From CAYRUP01 sp964578975 (GTDB lineage: Bacteria > Pseudomonadota > Gammaproteobacteria > DSM-16500): a DNA stretch of 64,000 nt. Shown here piece by piece: positions 45,992 through 55,670 of the stretch (the stretch's first letter is position 1; the number at the start of each line of letters is the position of its first letter). Under the pieces are notes generated by a model. It worked only from the letters and a program-made list of their open reading frames with translations. It was not told where the DNA came from and made no database searches. A program made the translations under genes and the position numbers. The stretch is taken from NCBI GenBank assembly GCA_964578975.1, contig CAZOFA010000001.1:1-64000 (forward strand), given 5' to 3'.

Positions 45992-46081
45992 CGTCATTGC
46001 GAGTCGCGTAGCTACGAAGCAATCCATAAATATTATAAAAAAAACCTGGATTGCTTCGTCGCTACGCTCCTCGCAATGACG
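45992..46081. repeat. family-B palindromic repeat, overlapping the pdxB 3' end
   Basis: Facing arms beginning cgtcattgcgag and ending ctcgcaatgacg, with aagcaatcca / tggattgctt inside and an A/T loop. It is the same family as 27624-27706. It separates convergent wzt and pdxB, and supplies the pdxB stop codon. Confidence 0.9.
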
Positions 46082-47162
46082 ATAACCCCAATTGCTGTAA
46101 AATAACGCGATCGTTTTCCGCTAGCCTAATCTCACGCAATTCACTAAACCCAAATTCATCACGCTCTTGAAAATTTTTTCTTAAATTATCAAATTGATTT
46201 TCATCTTCAAGCAACGTCTGTTTCATTTTTTTGGTTTCAGCCAACGGATCAAAAATAGTTAACACCACCTCACGCCAATCCAATGTAGCATTGTGAAAAG
46301 AAATTATTTTTTTAGGATAAGGAATATCTTTTATCGATGCCTGCTCAATAACACCTTGCCGCACCGCATCATCATAAATCATTTTGATTCCGCGATACTT
46401 ACTTTGCAGCGAGTAACCCGCAATATGCGGTGTTGCAATGAGCGCTGATTCAAGGATTTCAGCGTCAATGTTGGGTTCATTTTCCCACACATCAAAACAC
46501 CATAATAATTCTTGTCCATATAATTTTAATTGCGCAGTGTCAATCACCGCACCACGACCACTATTTAATAACACACAATTCTTTTTTTGCCGCGCTAAAA
46601 AATCTTGTTTCATTAAGTGATAGGTTGGATACGCGCCCTCGTGCGTCAAAGGTGTATGCAGAGAAATAACATCAAGATCAGTGAGCGCATCGAATTTTGT
46701 GGATAAAATATCTTGGCGCAATGGATCGCATAACACGACATTAAAACCCAATATTTCAAATATCTTTGCAACCGCACCCCCGATCCGACCGACACCAACC
46801 ACACCGGCGCGCAGATTTTTTTCTGTCAACAATTGCATTTTTTGTAAAGCAGCAATCACACAAACAACATATTCAACCACGGCGGTCGCATTGCAGCCAC
46901 TTGCAACACTCAATTGAATTCCGTGCGCGTGTAACCACGCTTGATCGATATGATCGGCACCGGTTGTGACACTTCCCACAAATTTAACACGGGTATTTTT
47001 TAATAATGCTGCATTCACTTTTGTCACTGAGCGCACTAATAATATGTCCGCATCGATTAAATCAGATTGTGTAATGGCACGTCCTGGTTTCAATAACAGT
47101 GTGTGCTCATCGCCAAAATACGCATTGACTAAAAAAATATTTTCATCTGCAACAATTTTCAT
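46062..47162 (-). CDS. pdxB: erythronate-4-phosphate dehydrogenase
   Basis: A 366-residue D-2-hydroxyacid dehydrogenase for pyridoxal-phosphate synthesis. The start MKIVADENIFLV, SVTTGADHID, the NAD motif GVVGVGRIGG, the active-site Arg in SGRG, and the His in ATPHIAGYS are all typical of PdxB. The last six residues (SSLRGA) and the TAG stop are encoded by the family-B repeat, so the original end was replaced. It overlaps ubiA by four bases. Confidence 0.93.
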   Translation of the reverse strand: MKIVADENIFLVNAYFGDEHTLLLKPGRAITQSDLIDADILLVRSVTKVNAALLKNTRVKFVGSVTTGADHIDQAWLHAHGIQLSVASGCNATAVVEYVVCVIAALQKMQLLTEKNLRAGVVGVGRIGGAVAKIFEILGFNVVLCDPLRQDILSTKFDALTDLDVISLHTPLTHEGAYPTYHLMKQDFLARQKKNCVLLNSGRGAVIDTAQLKLYGQELLWCFDVWENEPNIDAEILESALIATPHIAGYSLQSKYRGIKMIYDDAVRQGVIEQASIKDIPYPKKIISFHNATLDWREVVLTIFDPLAETKKMKQTLLEDENQFDNLRKNFQERDEFGFSELREIRLAENDRVILQQLGLSSLRGA

Positions 47163-47998
47163 GCGAATAAAATTCCAATAAAAATAATCAAGCCCACCCA
47201 GTTATTATTTAAAAAAGCTTTAAAACAACTTGCCGGATGACGATCTTTAATCAACCATTGTTGATACACAAACAGTAACAATGCAAAAAACAAAGCAACA
47301 AAATAACTAAAACGTAATGCAAATAAATATCCCACCGTGAATAGCACCCCTAAAAAACTCAGTTGCAATAGTCCAATGATAAATCTGTCCCATGCGCCAA
47401 ACAAAATGGCGGTTGACTTCACTCCAATTTTTGCATCATCAGCGCGATCAGCCATTGCATACAATGTGTCATACATCAATGGCCAAATCACCGCAGCAAG
47501 AAAAACAATCCAATCCGCTGCGCTAATTGTATTATTCACAGCAGCAAACGCCATTGGCACGCCCCAGGCAAACGCCAGTCCCAAACCGACTTGGGGTAAA
47601 TGAGTGTAGCGTTTTAAAAATGGATAAATGCTCGCGAGAAATGCGCCGATAAACGCAAGCAAAATAGTAAAACGATTTAAAAATAACACGAGAATAAATG
47701 CAGTGCACATCAACACAAAAAATAATAGGAGGGCTTGGGAAAGCGTGATTTTATTTGCGGTGAGTGGACGTGTGCGTGTGCGTTCAACATGTTTATCAAT
47801 ATGACGATCGGCAATGTCATTGATCACACAACCAGCTGAACGCATGACAATCACACCCATCACAAAAATTGACACGATGAAAATATCCGGTTCGCCATTG
47901 CTCGCCAACCATAACGCCCACAATGTGGGCCACAACAATAAAAAAATTCCGATCGGTTTATTTAAACGCATCAATTGTAAAAAATAGTTTAATTGCAT
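47159..47998 (-). CDS. ubiA: 4-hydroxybenzoate polyprenyltransferase
   Basis: A 279-residue membrane prenyltransferase that attaches the polyprenyl tail to 4-hydroxybenzoate in ubiquinone synthesis. The first Asp-rich motif is NDIADRHID with RTRTRPL after it; the second region is YDTLYAMADRADD. Eight to nine membrane helices. It overlaps ubiC by 10 bases, in the order ubiC-ubiA-pdxB. Confidence 0.95.
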   Translation of the reverse strand: MQLNYFLQLMRLNKPIGIFLLLWPTLWALWLASNGEPDIFIVSIFVMGVIVMRSAGCVINDIADRHIDKHVERTRTRPLTANKITLSQALLLFFVLMCTAFILVLFLNRFTILLAFIGAFLASIYPFLKRYTHLPQVGLGLAFAWGVPMAFAAVNNTISAADWIVFLAAVIWPLMYDTLYAMADRADDAKIGVKSTAILFGAWDRFIIGLLQLSFLGVLFTVGYLFALRFSYFVALFFALLLFVYQQWLIKDRHPASCFKAFLNNNWVGLIIFIGILFA

Positions 47999-48543
47999 AA
48001 TTGATTCATATCTGGCAAAAAAACTTCTGTTAACAACAAGGACTTATGTTGCAAAACAAAAAGCGAACGACGTGCCCACATGTCATTTTCGCCTGCGCGA
48101 ATATTGCAATTTTTAGTGATATCCTCATACCATTGCGTGTTGGAATGCACACAGGCAATTTCAAATTCACTGCGTTGTAAATTTGGATCTCTAAATAAAA
48201 CAGATCCCAGCGAACGACTTTTTAAACGTGCCAAACAGCGTTCATTTCCGGTCAGCGTTTCGCGTGGAAACACCGTGCGCGCAAACATCCATTTTTTTTG
48301 TTCGCTAAAAATAAGCACTTCTCGAACCAAAGCATACGTGCGTGGTGGAATGTCTAATTGAAGCTTTTCATCCAATAAAGGAAAAAGCCATTGTTGACGC
48401 AATACGTTGACCTTGGGATTTTGGGCGCCACACGCACGTAACCGTTGCATAAACGAACCTGGATAAAATAACCACGTATGCAAATAATCGGGTACTGCAA
48501 TTCCTGGATGTTTTTGCCATGTTAATTGATTTTTTTTCTGCAT
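47989..48543 (-). CDS. ubiC: chorismate lyase
   Basis: A 184-residue soluble enzyme converting chorismate to 4-hydroxybenzoate and pyruvate. VREVLIFSEQKKWMFARTVFPRETL and RSLGSVLF are the conserved UbiC segments, and the ending with ARRSLFVLQHKSLLLTEVFLP carries the active-site Glu. The next gene, ubiA, uses its product. It is divergent from the rubredoxin-type reductase gene. Confidence 0.93.
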   Translation of the reverse strand: MQKKNQLTWQKHPGIAVPDYLHTWLFYPGSFMQRLRACGAQNPKVNVLRQQWLFPLLDEKLQLDIPPRTYALVREVLIFSEQKKWMFARTVFPRETLTGNERCLARLKSRSLGSVLFRDPNLQRSEFEIACVHSNTQWYEDITKNCNIRAGENDMWARRSLFVLQHKSLLLTEVFLPDMNQLCN

Positions 48544-48587
48544 GGTTGCGCCTATAATATGGTTTCAATCAAGTCGGACTTAAAACT

Positions 48588-49736
48588 ATGTCTCATCCTA
48601 TCGTTATCATTGGTACTGGCCTTGCAGGATACCAGCTTGCGCGTGAGTTTCGCAAACTGGATAATAGCGCGCCGCTCACCATTGTAACGGCGGATGAGGG
48701 GCAATTTTATTCTAAGCCGCAACTGTCCACCGCGCTCACCAGTGGTAAAACCGCAGAAACATTACCCACTGCCAATGCTACCCAGATGGCTTCAGAACTG
48801 AATGCCATCATCAAAACGCGGGCGCGCGTCACCGCGATTGATCCTGCGAGAAAATTGATTACCGTCAATGACGATCAAATCGGTTATAGCAAACTGGTGT
48901 TAGCGTGCGGCGCTGATGTCATTCGCCCTGAACTGGCAGGCGATGCCGTCAAAGAAATATTGTCGATCAATCATATTTATCATTACGCGGAATTTCGTGA
49001 CCTCATTGAAAATAAAAAAAAGATTGCGATTTTGGGTGCGGGACTCATCGGTTGTGAATTTGCCAATGATTTAAGTAATGCGGGCTATGAAACGCATATC
49101 ATCGCACCGGTCAAAGCACCGCTCGATTTACTTGTGCCTGAGACTGTTGGGCGAGTTTTGCAAACCGCGCTCGAGCAAAATGGGGTGCATTTTCATTTAC
49201 CCAGCATTGCCACGCGCATCGATAAAATGGAAAACGGGGTTTATTGTCTTGAATTATCCAACAATAACGTCATCGAAGTGGATTTTGTTTTATCGGCCAT
49301 TGGGTTAAGACCGCATACGACTCTCGCAAAAGTCACTGGCATTGTGACCAATCGTGGAATTGTGGTGAATCGTTTTCTTGAAACGAGTCAGCCGGATATT
49401 TATGCATTGGGTGATTGCAGTGAAGTCGAAGGTCATGTGTTGCCCTACATTACGCCATTGCTAAACTGCGCACGCGCGTTGGCAAAAACACTGACTGGCA
49501 CGCGCACCGCCGTGCTCTATCCTGCCATGCCGGTGGTTGTCAAAACGCCCGCCCATCCGATTGTCGTCTGTCCGCCACCCAAAAATATTGAGGGCAATTG
49601 GGAAATTGAGACGACTGACTCGAATGTGCGCGCATTGTTTTATGATGAACAGCGCCATTTGTATGGATTTGTATTAACCAATGAAGCAGTGAAAGAACGC
49701 GCGAATTTAGCTAAAATGATACCATCATTGTTTTAG
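48588..49736 (+). CDS. FAD-dependent NADH:rubredoxin-type oxidoreductase
   Basis: A 382-residue flavoprotein. The FAD-binding GTGLAGYQLAREF is at the N-terminus, the NAD-binding ILGAGLIGCEFAND about residue 145-160, and the second FAD motif DIYALGDCSEV follows. A C-terminal rubredoxin-reductase-like domain comes last. It should pass electrons from NADH to rubredoxin or a similar carrier; no rubredoxin gene is in the window. Confidence 0.87.
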   Translation: MSHPIVIIGTGLAGYQLAREFRKLDNSAPLTIVTADEGQFYSKPQLSTALTSGKTAETLPTANATQMASELNAIIKTRARVTAIDPARKLITVNDDQIGYSKLVLACGADVIRPELAGDAVKEILSINHIYHYAEFRDLIENKKKIAILGAGLIGCEFANDLSNAGYETHIIAPVKAPLDLLVPETVGRVLQTALEQNGVHFHLPSIATRIDKMENGVYCLELSNNNVIEVDFVLSAIGLRPHTTLAKVTGIVTNRGIVVNRFLETSQPDIYALGDCSEVEGHVLPYITPLLNCARALAKTLTGTRTAVLYPAMPVVVKTPAHPIVVCPPPKNIEGNWEIETTDSNVRALFYDEQRHLYGFVLTNEAVKERANLAKMIPSLF

Positions 49737-49747
49737 GCGATAATGAC

Positions 49748-50335
49748 ATGACACTTTACACTGCGACAATTACATTAATATTAGTGATGGATCCGCTGGG
49801 AAACATTCCAGTGTTTTTAGCCATCCTCAATAAAGTCGCCCCCGAACGACGTCAAAAAATTATTTTACGTGAAACTTTTATCGCATTTATTATTCTCACC
49901 GCATTTTTATTTTTCGGAAAATATATTCTGAAAGGCATGCAAATATCAGAACCTGCACTGAGCATTGCGGGTGGTATTATTTTATTTTTAATTGCGATTC
50001 ACATGATTTTTCCCCAAGAAAATGATAATCAACGTATTAAACAAATTGGTGAACCGTTTATTGTGCCACTCGCCATTCCACTGATTGCCGGTCCCTCGAC
50101 GCTCACGATGGTGATGCTGTTTGCGAATCAACAACCGCGTCACATTTGGTTGTGGATGTTAGCGTTATTTATTGCTTGGTTTGTTTGTACCGTGATTTTA
50201 GTGTTTGCGAATCGTCTACGTCGATTTTTTGGCGAACGTGGACTCATTGCGATCGAACGATTAATGGGGATGATATTAACCACCATGGCAGTGCAAATGT
50301 TTTTAACCGGTGTGGGACAATTTTTTCATATATAG
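49748..50335 (+). CDS. MarC-family membrane protein
   Basis: A 195-residue protein with six membrane segments. The MDPLGNIPVFLAIL start and the PLAIPLIAGPSTL repeat identify the MarC/YhgN family, whose transport function is still unsettled. It begins 11 bases after the oxidoreductase gene and precedes the PH-domain gene, so the three are likely cotranscribed. Confidence 0.9.
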   Translation: MTLYTATITLILVMDPLGNIPVFLAILNKVAPERRQKIILRETFIAFIILTAFLFFGKYILKGMQISEPALSIAGGIILFLIAIHMIFPQENDNQRIKQIGEPFIVPLAIPLIAGPSTLTMVMLFANQQPRHIWLWMLALFIAWFVCTVILVFANRLRRFFGERGLIAIERLMGMILTTMAVQMFLTGVGQFFHI

Positions 50336-50347
50336 GAATACGTCACG

Positions 50348-50803
50348 ATGAGCATTGAAAAAAATTTATTAGAAGGTGAAGAAATTATTTATCGCACGAA
50401 AAAACATTATATTATTTTTTTTGTGCCTCTCGTCTGGGTTCTTGGCACCATCGCTTTCCTGTTAACGCCTAATTCTCTCGTGGTCAAAGCCGCCATTGCA
50501 CCTGCCATTGCCGCCGTTTTCACCGGAGTCAATCAATGGTTAGAATACATCACGGCAAGATTTGTTGTGACCAACAAACGCGTCATGATGAAAGAAGGTT
50601 TTTTTAATCGTCATGCGAACGAATTGCGGTTGGCGACAGTTTCAAACATGACAGTGGATCAAAGTTTACTTGGACAAATACTCGGTTATGGCGCTGTGAC
50701 GATCAATCCATTTGGTGGAAATAGTGATGTATTTAACGATATCGCGAATCCTTTTGAGTTTCAAAAACAAACGCAGGCGCAGTTGGATAAATTAGTCAAA
50801 TAA
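50348..50803 (+). CDS. bacterial PH-domain membrane protein
   Basis: A 151-residue protein: an N-terminal LLEGEEIIYRTKKHY strand, two membrane segments (about 22-55), and the PH-like (bPH2) part ITARFVVTNKRVMMKEGFFNRHANELRL with DQSLLGQILGYGAVTI. Function is unknown in general; a membrane-stress role has been proposed for relatives. It is convergent with the small membrane protein gene at 50817-50945. Confidence 0.85.
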   Translation: MSIEKNLLEGEEIIYRTKKHYIIFFVPLVWVLGTIAFLLTPNSLVVKAAIAPAIAAVFTGVNQWLEYITARFVVTNKRVMMKEGFFNRHANELRLATVSNMTVDQSLLGQILGYGAVTINPFGGNSDVFNDIANPFEFQKQTQAQLDKLVK

Positions 50804-50816
50804 CAGGGTCACATTT

Positions 50817-50945
50817 TTAGAAAACTAAACTCACCACCACTGCCAAAACAATTCCCGCCAATGCGATCAAACCCATCAGCGCTAATAGCGGCAAACCAAA
50901 TGTGCGATATTCCGTTAAATCACTCTGTTGCTTTTGGTTCATCAT
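50817..50945 (-). CDS. small single-span membrane protein
   Basis: A 42-residue open frame, overlooked because of its length. It starts ATG ATG (50945) with AGAGGA seven bases upstream, and encodes MMNQKQQSDLTEYRTFG followed by one hydrophobic helix of about 24 residues to the end (ending VSLVF). It begins inside the 3' end of the gene at 50920-51273 (26-base overlap) in another frame, as translationally coupled genes often do. No family recognised. The ideal Shine-Dalgarno and clean membrane helix make it likely to be real. Confidence 0.6.
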   Translation of the reverse strand: MMNQKQQSDLTEYRTFGLPLLALMGLIALAGIVLAVVVSLVF

Positions 50946-51273
50946 TTTTTTTGTCCTCTTCATTTGCCACAACTATTTTTTGATAAGAGTCTGCCATGCG
51001 TGCAAGCTCTGTTAATTCCTTCTGCATTTTTTTAACTAAGTTAGCCTCTGCAGCAATGATGGAATTTAATTCGCTCACTGTTCCAAGGATATTTTGTAAT
51101 GCATTTTTCAGTTGATCATCTCCGGGTGTGGCTGCCGCCGAACTTTTTTTCCCGACAGAACCTACACTCGTTTTTACTTTATCAACCATTTCACCTAACT
51201 TCACCGTTTTAGCAGAATCGATGATATCTGTCCCAATCTTTTTTAAATCACCAAAACCAGGTATCTTGACCAT
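50920..51273 (-). CDS. hypothetical soluble coiled-coil protein
   Basis: A 117-residue protein without a known family. It starts MVKIPGFGDLKKIG after GTGAGGCG; a GTG six codons earlier (51291) is also open. Residues about 60-100 look like a helical coiled coil (LQNILGTVSELNSIIAAEANLVKKMQKELTEL in pattern), and the tail is acidic/lysine-rich. No signal peptide. It lies between trpS and the small membrane-protein gene on the same strand. Confidence 0.65.
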   Translation of the reverse strand: MVKIPGFGDLKKIGTDIIDSAKTVKLGEMVDKVKTSVGSVGKKSSAAATPGDDQLKNALQNILGTVSELNSIIAAEANLVKKMQKELTELARMADSYQKIVVANEEDKKNDEPKATE

Positions 51274-51326
51274 ATCTTTTTTTCGCCTCACTTGTATTAG
51301 ATATCATCATTATAGCAGAAATGGCT

Positions 51327-52397
51327 TTAAAAATAATCCTGTTTCATCATCTGTTTAGTCAACCTAAGTGTTTCATTTGCAACAACATTTGCACGCGCCG
51401 TGCCTTCTTGCAAAATACTTAAAACCTGCGCCGGATCGCGCTCAAAAACCAAACGGCGTTGACGAATCGGCTCAATTAAATTGACCAACACTTCAATCAA
51501 GCGTTTTTTACATTCCACATCGCCAATTTTGCCCTGACGATAACGCTCTGCAGCGTCCTGCACCCAGGCTTTATCTGGATTAAATGTTTCATGAAAAATC
51601 CACAGTGGATTATTTTCCGTACTGCCCGGATCAGTGGCTTTCAATCGTTTCGGATCGGTATACATGCCCATGACTTTACGCGTAATGGTGTCTGCATCAT
51701 CTGACAGAAAAATTGCGTTGTTAAGTGATTTGGACATTTTCAACAAATTGCCCTCTGCATTCGGTGTCCCCGTACCAACTAAGCGCTGTGCACGTCCCAA
51801 CTTAACATCCACAATCGGAAACAACCCACCTTTTTTGACATAATCTTTATCTTCGGTGTGCGAATCAACACCGCAATAGAGTTGATCAAAACGGCGCGCC
51901 ACTTCTCGGGTCATTTCAATGTGCGGCACTTGATCTTCGCCGACCGGTACAATCTCGGGGCGAAACGCTAAAATATCGGCGACCTGGCCGACGGGATACA
52001 GCAAAAATCCGAATGAATAATTATCACCTAATCCTTTATCGCGAATTTCATCTTTAATCGTAGGATTACGCATGACACGCGGAAAAGGAAGCAACATGCT
52101 AAATAAAAAAGTGAGATCCGCGATCGCTGGAATTTCTGATTGAATGAACATGGTGCTTTTTTTCGGATCCATGCCGACGGCTAACCAGTCACTCGCCACA
52201 TCCATCACGCTTTGGCGAATTTCTTCCGGACGTTCGAGGCGTGTGGTAAATGCATGGATATTCGCAATCAGAAAATAGCAATCATAATCCTGCTGTAATG
52301 CAAGTCGATTTTCTAATGAACCGACCCAATGGCCTAAATGCAATCGACCTGTCGGTGTATCGCCCGTCAAAAGACGTGGTTTTTTTATTTCTTTCAC
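51327..52397 (-). CDS. trpS: tryptophanyl-tRNA synthetase
   Basis: A 356-residue class I synthetase. The HIGH-type motif is TPTGRLHLGHWVG and the KMSKS loop is LKMSKSLNN. Length and the order of blocks are normal for bacterial TrpRS. It lies 34 bases after rsmD on the same strand. Confidence 0.95.
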   Translation of the reverse strand: MKEIKKPRLLTGDTPTGRLHLGHWVGSLENRLALQQDYDCYFLIANIHAFTTRLERPEEIRQSVMDVASDWLAVGMDPKKSTMFIQSEIPAIADLTFLFSMLLPFPRVMRNPTIKDEIRDKGLGDNYSFGFLLYPVGQVADILAFRPEIVPVGEDQVPHIEMTREVARRFDQLYCGVDSHTEDKDYVKKGGLFPIVDVKLGRAQRLVGTGTPNAEGNLLKMSKSLNNAIFLSDDADTITRKVMGMYTDPKRLKATDPGSTENNPLWIFHETFNPDKAWVQDAAERYRQGKIGDVECKKRLIEVLVNLIEPIRQRRLVFERDPAQVLSILQEGTARANVVANETLRLTKQMMKQDYF

Positions 52398-52431
52398 GCT
52401 GCCTGCTCCGTAAAAAAATCATTGCGGCAGT

Positions 52432-52995
52432 TTAGCAGGACTCCGAGCGTTGCGCCAAATGATATGCGACTTGGCCTGCCCGCTTTTTTTTGATGAGTTG
52501 CCAATCGGTGGGTAAAGATGTCTCCGTCAACAACTCAGGCGCTTCTAAATAAATATACGCTTGTTTTGCCAAAAATTGATGTTCTTCCAGATAAAAACAA
52601 CACGCTTGTAATTTGTTGTCGGAAAAAGGTGGATCCAGAAAAACAATATCAAAGGGTTTGAGCGGTTTTTTTAATTGTGTGGGCACGTTCGCGCAATACA
52701 CTTCTGCATTGTTTGCTTTAAATAATTTTAATTCTTCTTGCAATAAACTGACGACTTGGCGCGCCTCATCCACCATGACAACGTGCGCGGCACCACGGGA
52801 TAATGCTTCAAATCCTAATGCACCACTGCCGGCAAACGCATCCAGACAATGTGCGCCGGGCACAACCGACTGCAACCAATTGAATAATGTTTCTCTGACA
52901 CGATTAGGGGTGGGACGTAAATGGAGCACCTCAGGCACTTTTAATTTGCGACCGCGCCATTGCCCGCCAATGATTCGTACATTGCCTTGAGTCAT
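52432..52995 (-). CDS. rsmD: 16S rRNA (guanine(966)-N2)-methyltransferase
   Basis: A 187-residue SAM methyltransferase. The N-terminal RIIGGQWRGRKL, the SAM loop CLDAFAGSGALGFEALSRG and the catalytic motif DIVFLDPPFSD (D/N-P-P-F) are typical of RsmD. It is divergent from ftsY, the usual gammaproteobacterial order. Confidence 0.95.
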   Translation of the reverse strand: MTQGNVRIIGGQWRGRKLKVPEVLHLRPTPNRVRETLFNWLQSVVPGAHCLDAFAGSGALGFEALSRGAAHVVMVDEARQVVSLLQEELKLFKANNAEVYCANVPTQLKKPLKPFDIVFLDPPFSDNKLQACCFYLEEHQFLAKQAYIYLEAPELLTETSLPTDWQLIKKKRAGQVAYHLAQRSESC

Positions 52996-53053
52996 GATTT
53001 CTTAACCTCGCTATGTTACTATTATCCAGCAATTGGCTCTACTGGAATATACT

Positions 53054-54046
53054 ATGTTTAATATATTAAAACGAAAAAAATCATCAGAACCAGAGCACCA
53101 ACCTGAAACTTCTGCAGAAAAAGTGGGGTTTTTCACACGCCTCAAAACAAGTCTGACAAAAACACGCACTAAATTTGCCAATGGGATTGCGAATTTAATT
53201 CTGGGCAAAAAAACATTGGATCAAGATGTATTAGATTTAATTGAAACAGAATTATTAACCGCCGATGTGGGGATTGAAGCGACAGAACATTTGGTGAAGC
53301 ATTTAACACAAAAATTGGCGCGCAAAGAATTAAATAATACGGAAGCGGCATTGCAATGTTTGCAAGATGAGATGCAAACGATTTTAGAACCGTGCGCGCA
53401 ACCACTCAGCATAAATACAGAAAAAAAACCGTTCGTTATTTTAGTGGTTGGAATTAATGGCTCGGGCAAAACGACAACGATCGGTAAATTAGCCAAGCAA
53501 TTGCAAGCGAACGGCCACAAAGTCATGTTAGCCGCGGGCGATACGTTTCGCGCGGCCGCCATCGAGCAATTACAAATTTGGGGCGAGCGTAATCAGATTC
53601 CGGTCATTGCACAACAACCGGGTGCAGATACCGCTGCTGTCATCTATGATGCGATGGAATCCGCGAAAGCGCGCAATGTCGATGTGTTAATTGCAGATAC
53701 CGCAGGACGCTTACACACCCAAACCAATCTGATGGAAGAATTAAAAAAAGTTAAACGTGTGCTCACGAAAATTGATCCCACGGCACCACACGAAACATTA
53801 TTAATTCTTGATGCAGGGATTGGACAAAATGCATTGACGCAAGCAACACAATTTAATGAAGCGATGAGTGTGACTGGATTGGTTCTCACTAAATTAGATG
53901 GCACAGCAAAAGGTGGTATGCTGTTTGCTATTGCAAAACAATTAAGGATTCCAATTCGTTTTATCGGGGTCGGGGAAGGCATCGATGATCTGAGACCTTT
54001 CGATGCTCACGAATTTGTTACGGCACTTTTCGAGAGTGAATCATGA
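53054..54046 (+). CDS. ftsY: signal recognition particle receptor FtsY
   Basis: A 330-residue SRP GTPase that docks ribosome-SRP complexes at the membrane. The NG domain is complete: GINGSGKTTTIGKLA (P-loop), DTFRAAAIEQL, DTAGRLHTQ, TKLDGTAKGG. The N-terminal acidic A domain of E. coli is almost absent; only a short basic stretch remains. The ATG at 53054 is preferred to an upstream start at 53033. Its stop overlaps ftsE by four bases. Confidence 0.95.
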   Translation: MFNILKRKKSSEPEHQPETSAEKVGFFTRLKTSLTKTRTKFANGIANLILGKKTLDQDVLDLIETELLTADVGIEATEHLVKHLTQKLARKELNNTEAALQCLQDEMQTILEPCAQPLSINTEKKPFVILVVGINGSGKTTTIGKLAKQLQANGHKVMLAAGDTFRAAAIEQLQIWGERNQIPVIAQQPGADTAAVIYDAMESAKARNVDVLIADTAGRLHTQTNLMEELKKVKRVLTKIDPTAPHETLLILDAGIGQNALTQATQFNEAMSVTGLVLTKLDGTAKGGMLFAIAKQLRIPIRFIGVGEGIDDLRPFDAHEFVTALFESES

Positions 54047-54696
54047 TTCGTTTACAACATGTCAGTAAGCGTTACGCAAATGGATATCTTGCATTAGATA
54101 ATGTGAGTTTTGATTTAGCGGCCGGTGAATTTGCATTTTTAACCGGGCATTCAGGTGCCGGGAAAAGCACCATACTGAAATTAATTGCTGCGATTGAAAT
54201 GGCCTCACAAGGTCAGTTGATTGTCGGCGATCATCATCTCAATCGATTAAAACCCCGTCATCTTCCCGCCTTTCGGCGCAGTATCGGAATTATTTTTCAA
54301 ACACCGAATCTTTTAACCGATCGCTCCGTGCTCGATAATGTTGCGCTGCCGCTCATTGTCGCAGGCGCACCCTATCGCGATATTCAAAATCGCGCACGCG
54401 CCGTGCTCGCTAAAATGAATTTACACAATAAACAAAAATGTTTTCCAAACGAACTTTCGATTGGCGAACAACAACGTGTTGCAATTGCACGTGCGATTAT
54501 CAACAAACCGGCGATTTTGCTGGCGGATGAACCCACAGGAAATTTAGATCCCGATCTTGCCTCTGAAATCATGGATTTATTTCAGCAATTTAATCAACTG
54601 GGCATGACGATGTTAATTGCCAGTCACGATCTGCCACTCATCCACAAATTAAAACATCGTGTGATTACCTTGTCAGAAGGGAAACTGCCATGTTAA
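54043..54696 (+). CDS. ftsE: cell-division ABC ATPase FtsE
   Basis: A 217-residue ATPase. Walker A GHSGAGKST, signature LSIGEQQRVAIARA (Ile where Gly is usual), Walker B ILLADEPTGNLD. With FtsX it controls periplasmic peptidoglycan hydrolases at the septum. It overlaps ftsY by four and ftsX by seven bases. Confidence 0.95.
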   Translation: MIRLQHVSKRYANGYLALDNVSFDLAAGEFAFLTGHSGAGKSTILKLIAAIEMASQGQLIVGDHHLNRLKPRHLPAFRRSIGIIFQTPNLLTDRSVLDNVALPLIVAGAPYRDIQNRARAVLAKMNLHNKQKCFPNELSIGEQQRVAIARAIINKPAILLADEPTGNLDPDLASEIMDLFQQFNQLGMTMLIASHDLPLIHKLKHRVITLSEGKLPC

Positions 54697-55601
54697 AAAA
54701 TTATTTTGCGCGTCACTGCCAAGCCGGATTATATAGTTTAGGAAATTTAATTCGCGCACCGTTTGCGAGTTTTATGACATGTTTAATCATTGGCATTACA
54801 TTGGCACTGCCAGCCGTTTTATTTGTCGCCTTAAAAAATGCAGAGTTACTCAGCAACACGTTTCAACAAACCATGCAAATCACACTTTATTTGAAAGACA
54901 ACGTTACCGAAAATGAAACTCAAGCACTCGCGCGCGACTTACAAACAGAAAAAGATATCAAAAGTGCACGCGCTATTTCACCCGCTGACGGTTTAAAAGA
55001 ATTGCAGAAACAAGCAGGTTTTGATGTCACCCCCGGTGATTTACAAAATAATCCGCTACCTTGGGTCATTGTCATTTTACCCACTGAGAAAGCAAGCACA
55101 CCTGCCGCATTAGAACATTTACAAGCTCGCATGAAACGTTTTGATATCGTGGACAATGTGCAACTCGATATTCTCTGGGTGAAACGCCTAGCATCACTGA
55201 TCACACTGACCCATCGCATCATGTATGCACTGGCTATTTTTTTAGGGCTTGCAGTGTTACTGATTATCAATGACACGATTCGTTCCACCACTGAACAACA
55301 TCAAAAAGAAATTGAAGTGATCCAATTAATTGGTGGCACTGATGCGTTTATTCGTCGCCCATTTCTCTATGCGGGAATCGCGTACGGATTACTGGGTGGA
55401 ATAATTGCCTGGTTGTTAGTGGAATTTTTTTTATTACTTCTCAAAAATCCTGCGCATCGTCTTGCAGAATTATATAGTAGTGATTTTCATCTCGCTGGGA
55501 TGGGATTGACGACGATTGTAATTTTGTTGGTGATGAGCATGTCATTAGGTCTGATGGGTTCTTGGATTGCTGTCACGAAATATTTGCAGCAGCAAAAATA
55601 A
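54690..55601 (+). CDS. ftsX: cell-division membrane protein FtsX
   Basis: A 303-residue protein with four membrane segments and the periplasmic loop (about 60-170) that contacts hydrolase activators such as EnvC. EIEVIQLIGGTDAFIRRPFLY, the conserved cytoplasmic coupling segment, lies before segment 3. It closes the ftsYEX operon. Confidence 0.94.
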   Translation: MLKNYFARHCQAGLYSLGNLIRAPFASFMTCLIIGITLALPAVLFVALKNAELLSNTFQQTMQITLYLKDNVTENETQALARDLQTEKDIKSARAISPADGLKELQKQAGFDVTPGDLQNNPLPWVIVILPTEKASTPAALEHLQARMKRFDIVDNVQLDILWVKRLASLITLTHRIMYALAIFLGLAVLLIINDTIRSTTEQHQKEIEVIQLIGGTDAFIRRPFLYAGIAYGLLGGIIAWLLVEFFLLLLKNPAHRLAELYSSDFHLAGMGLTTIVILLVMSMSLGLMGSWIAVTKYLQQQK

Positions 55602-55670
55602 TGTAAAGAAAAATTTCTTGCTTCGATAAATCTACATCGATAGACTTGGCGTTTTTTTAAGGATAAGAAA

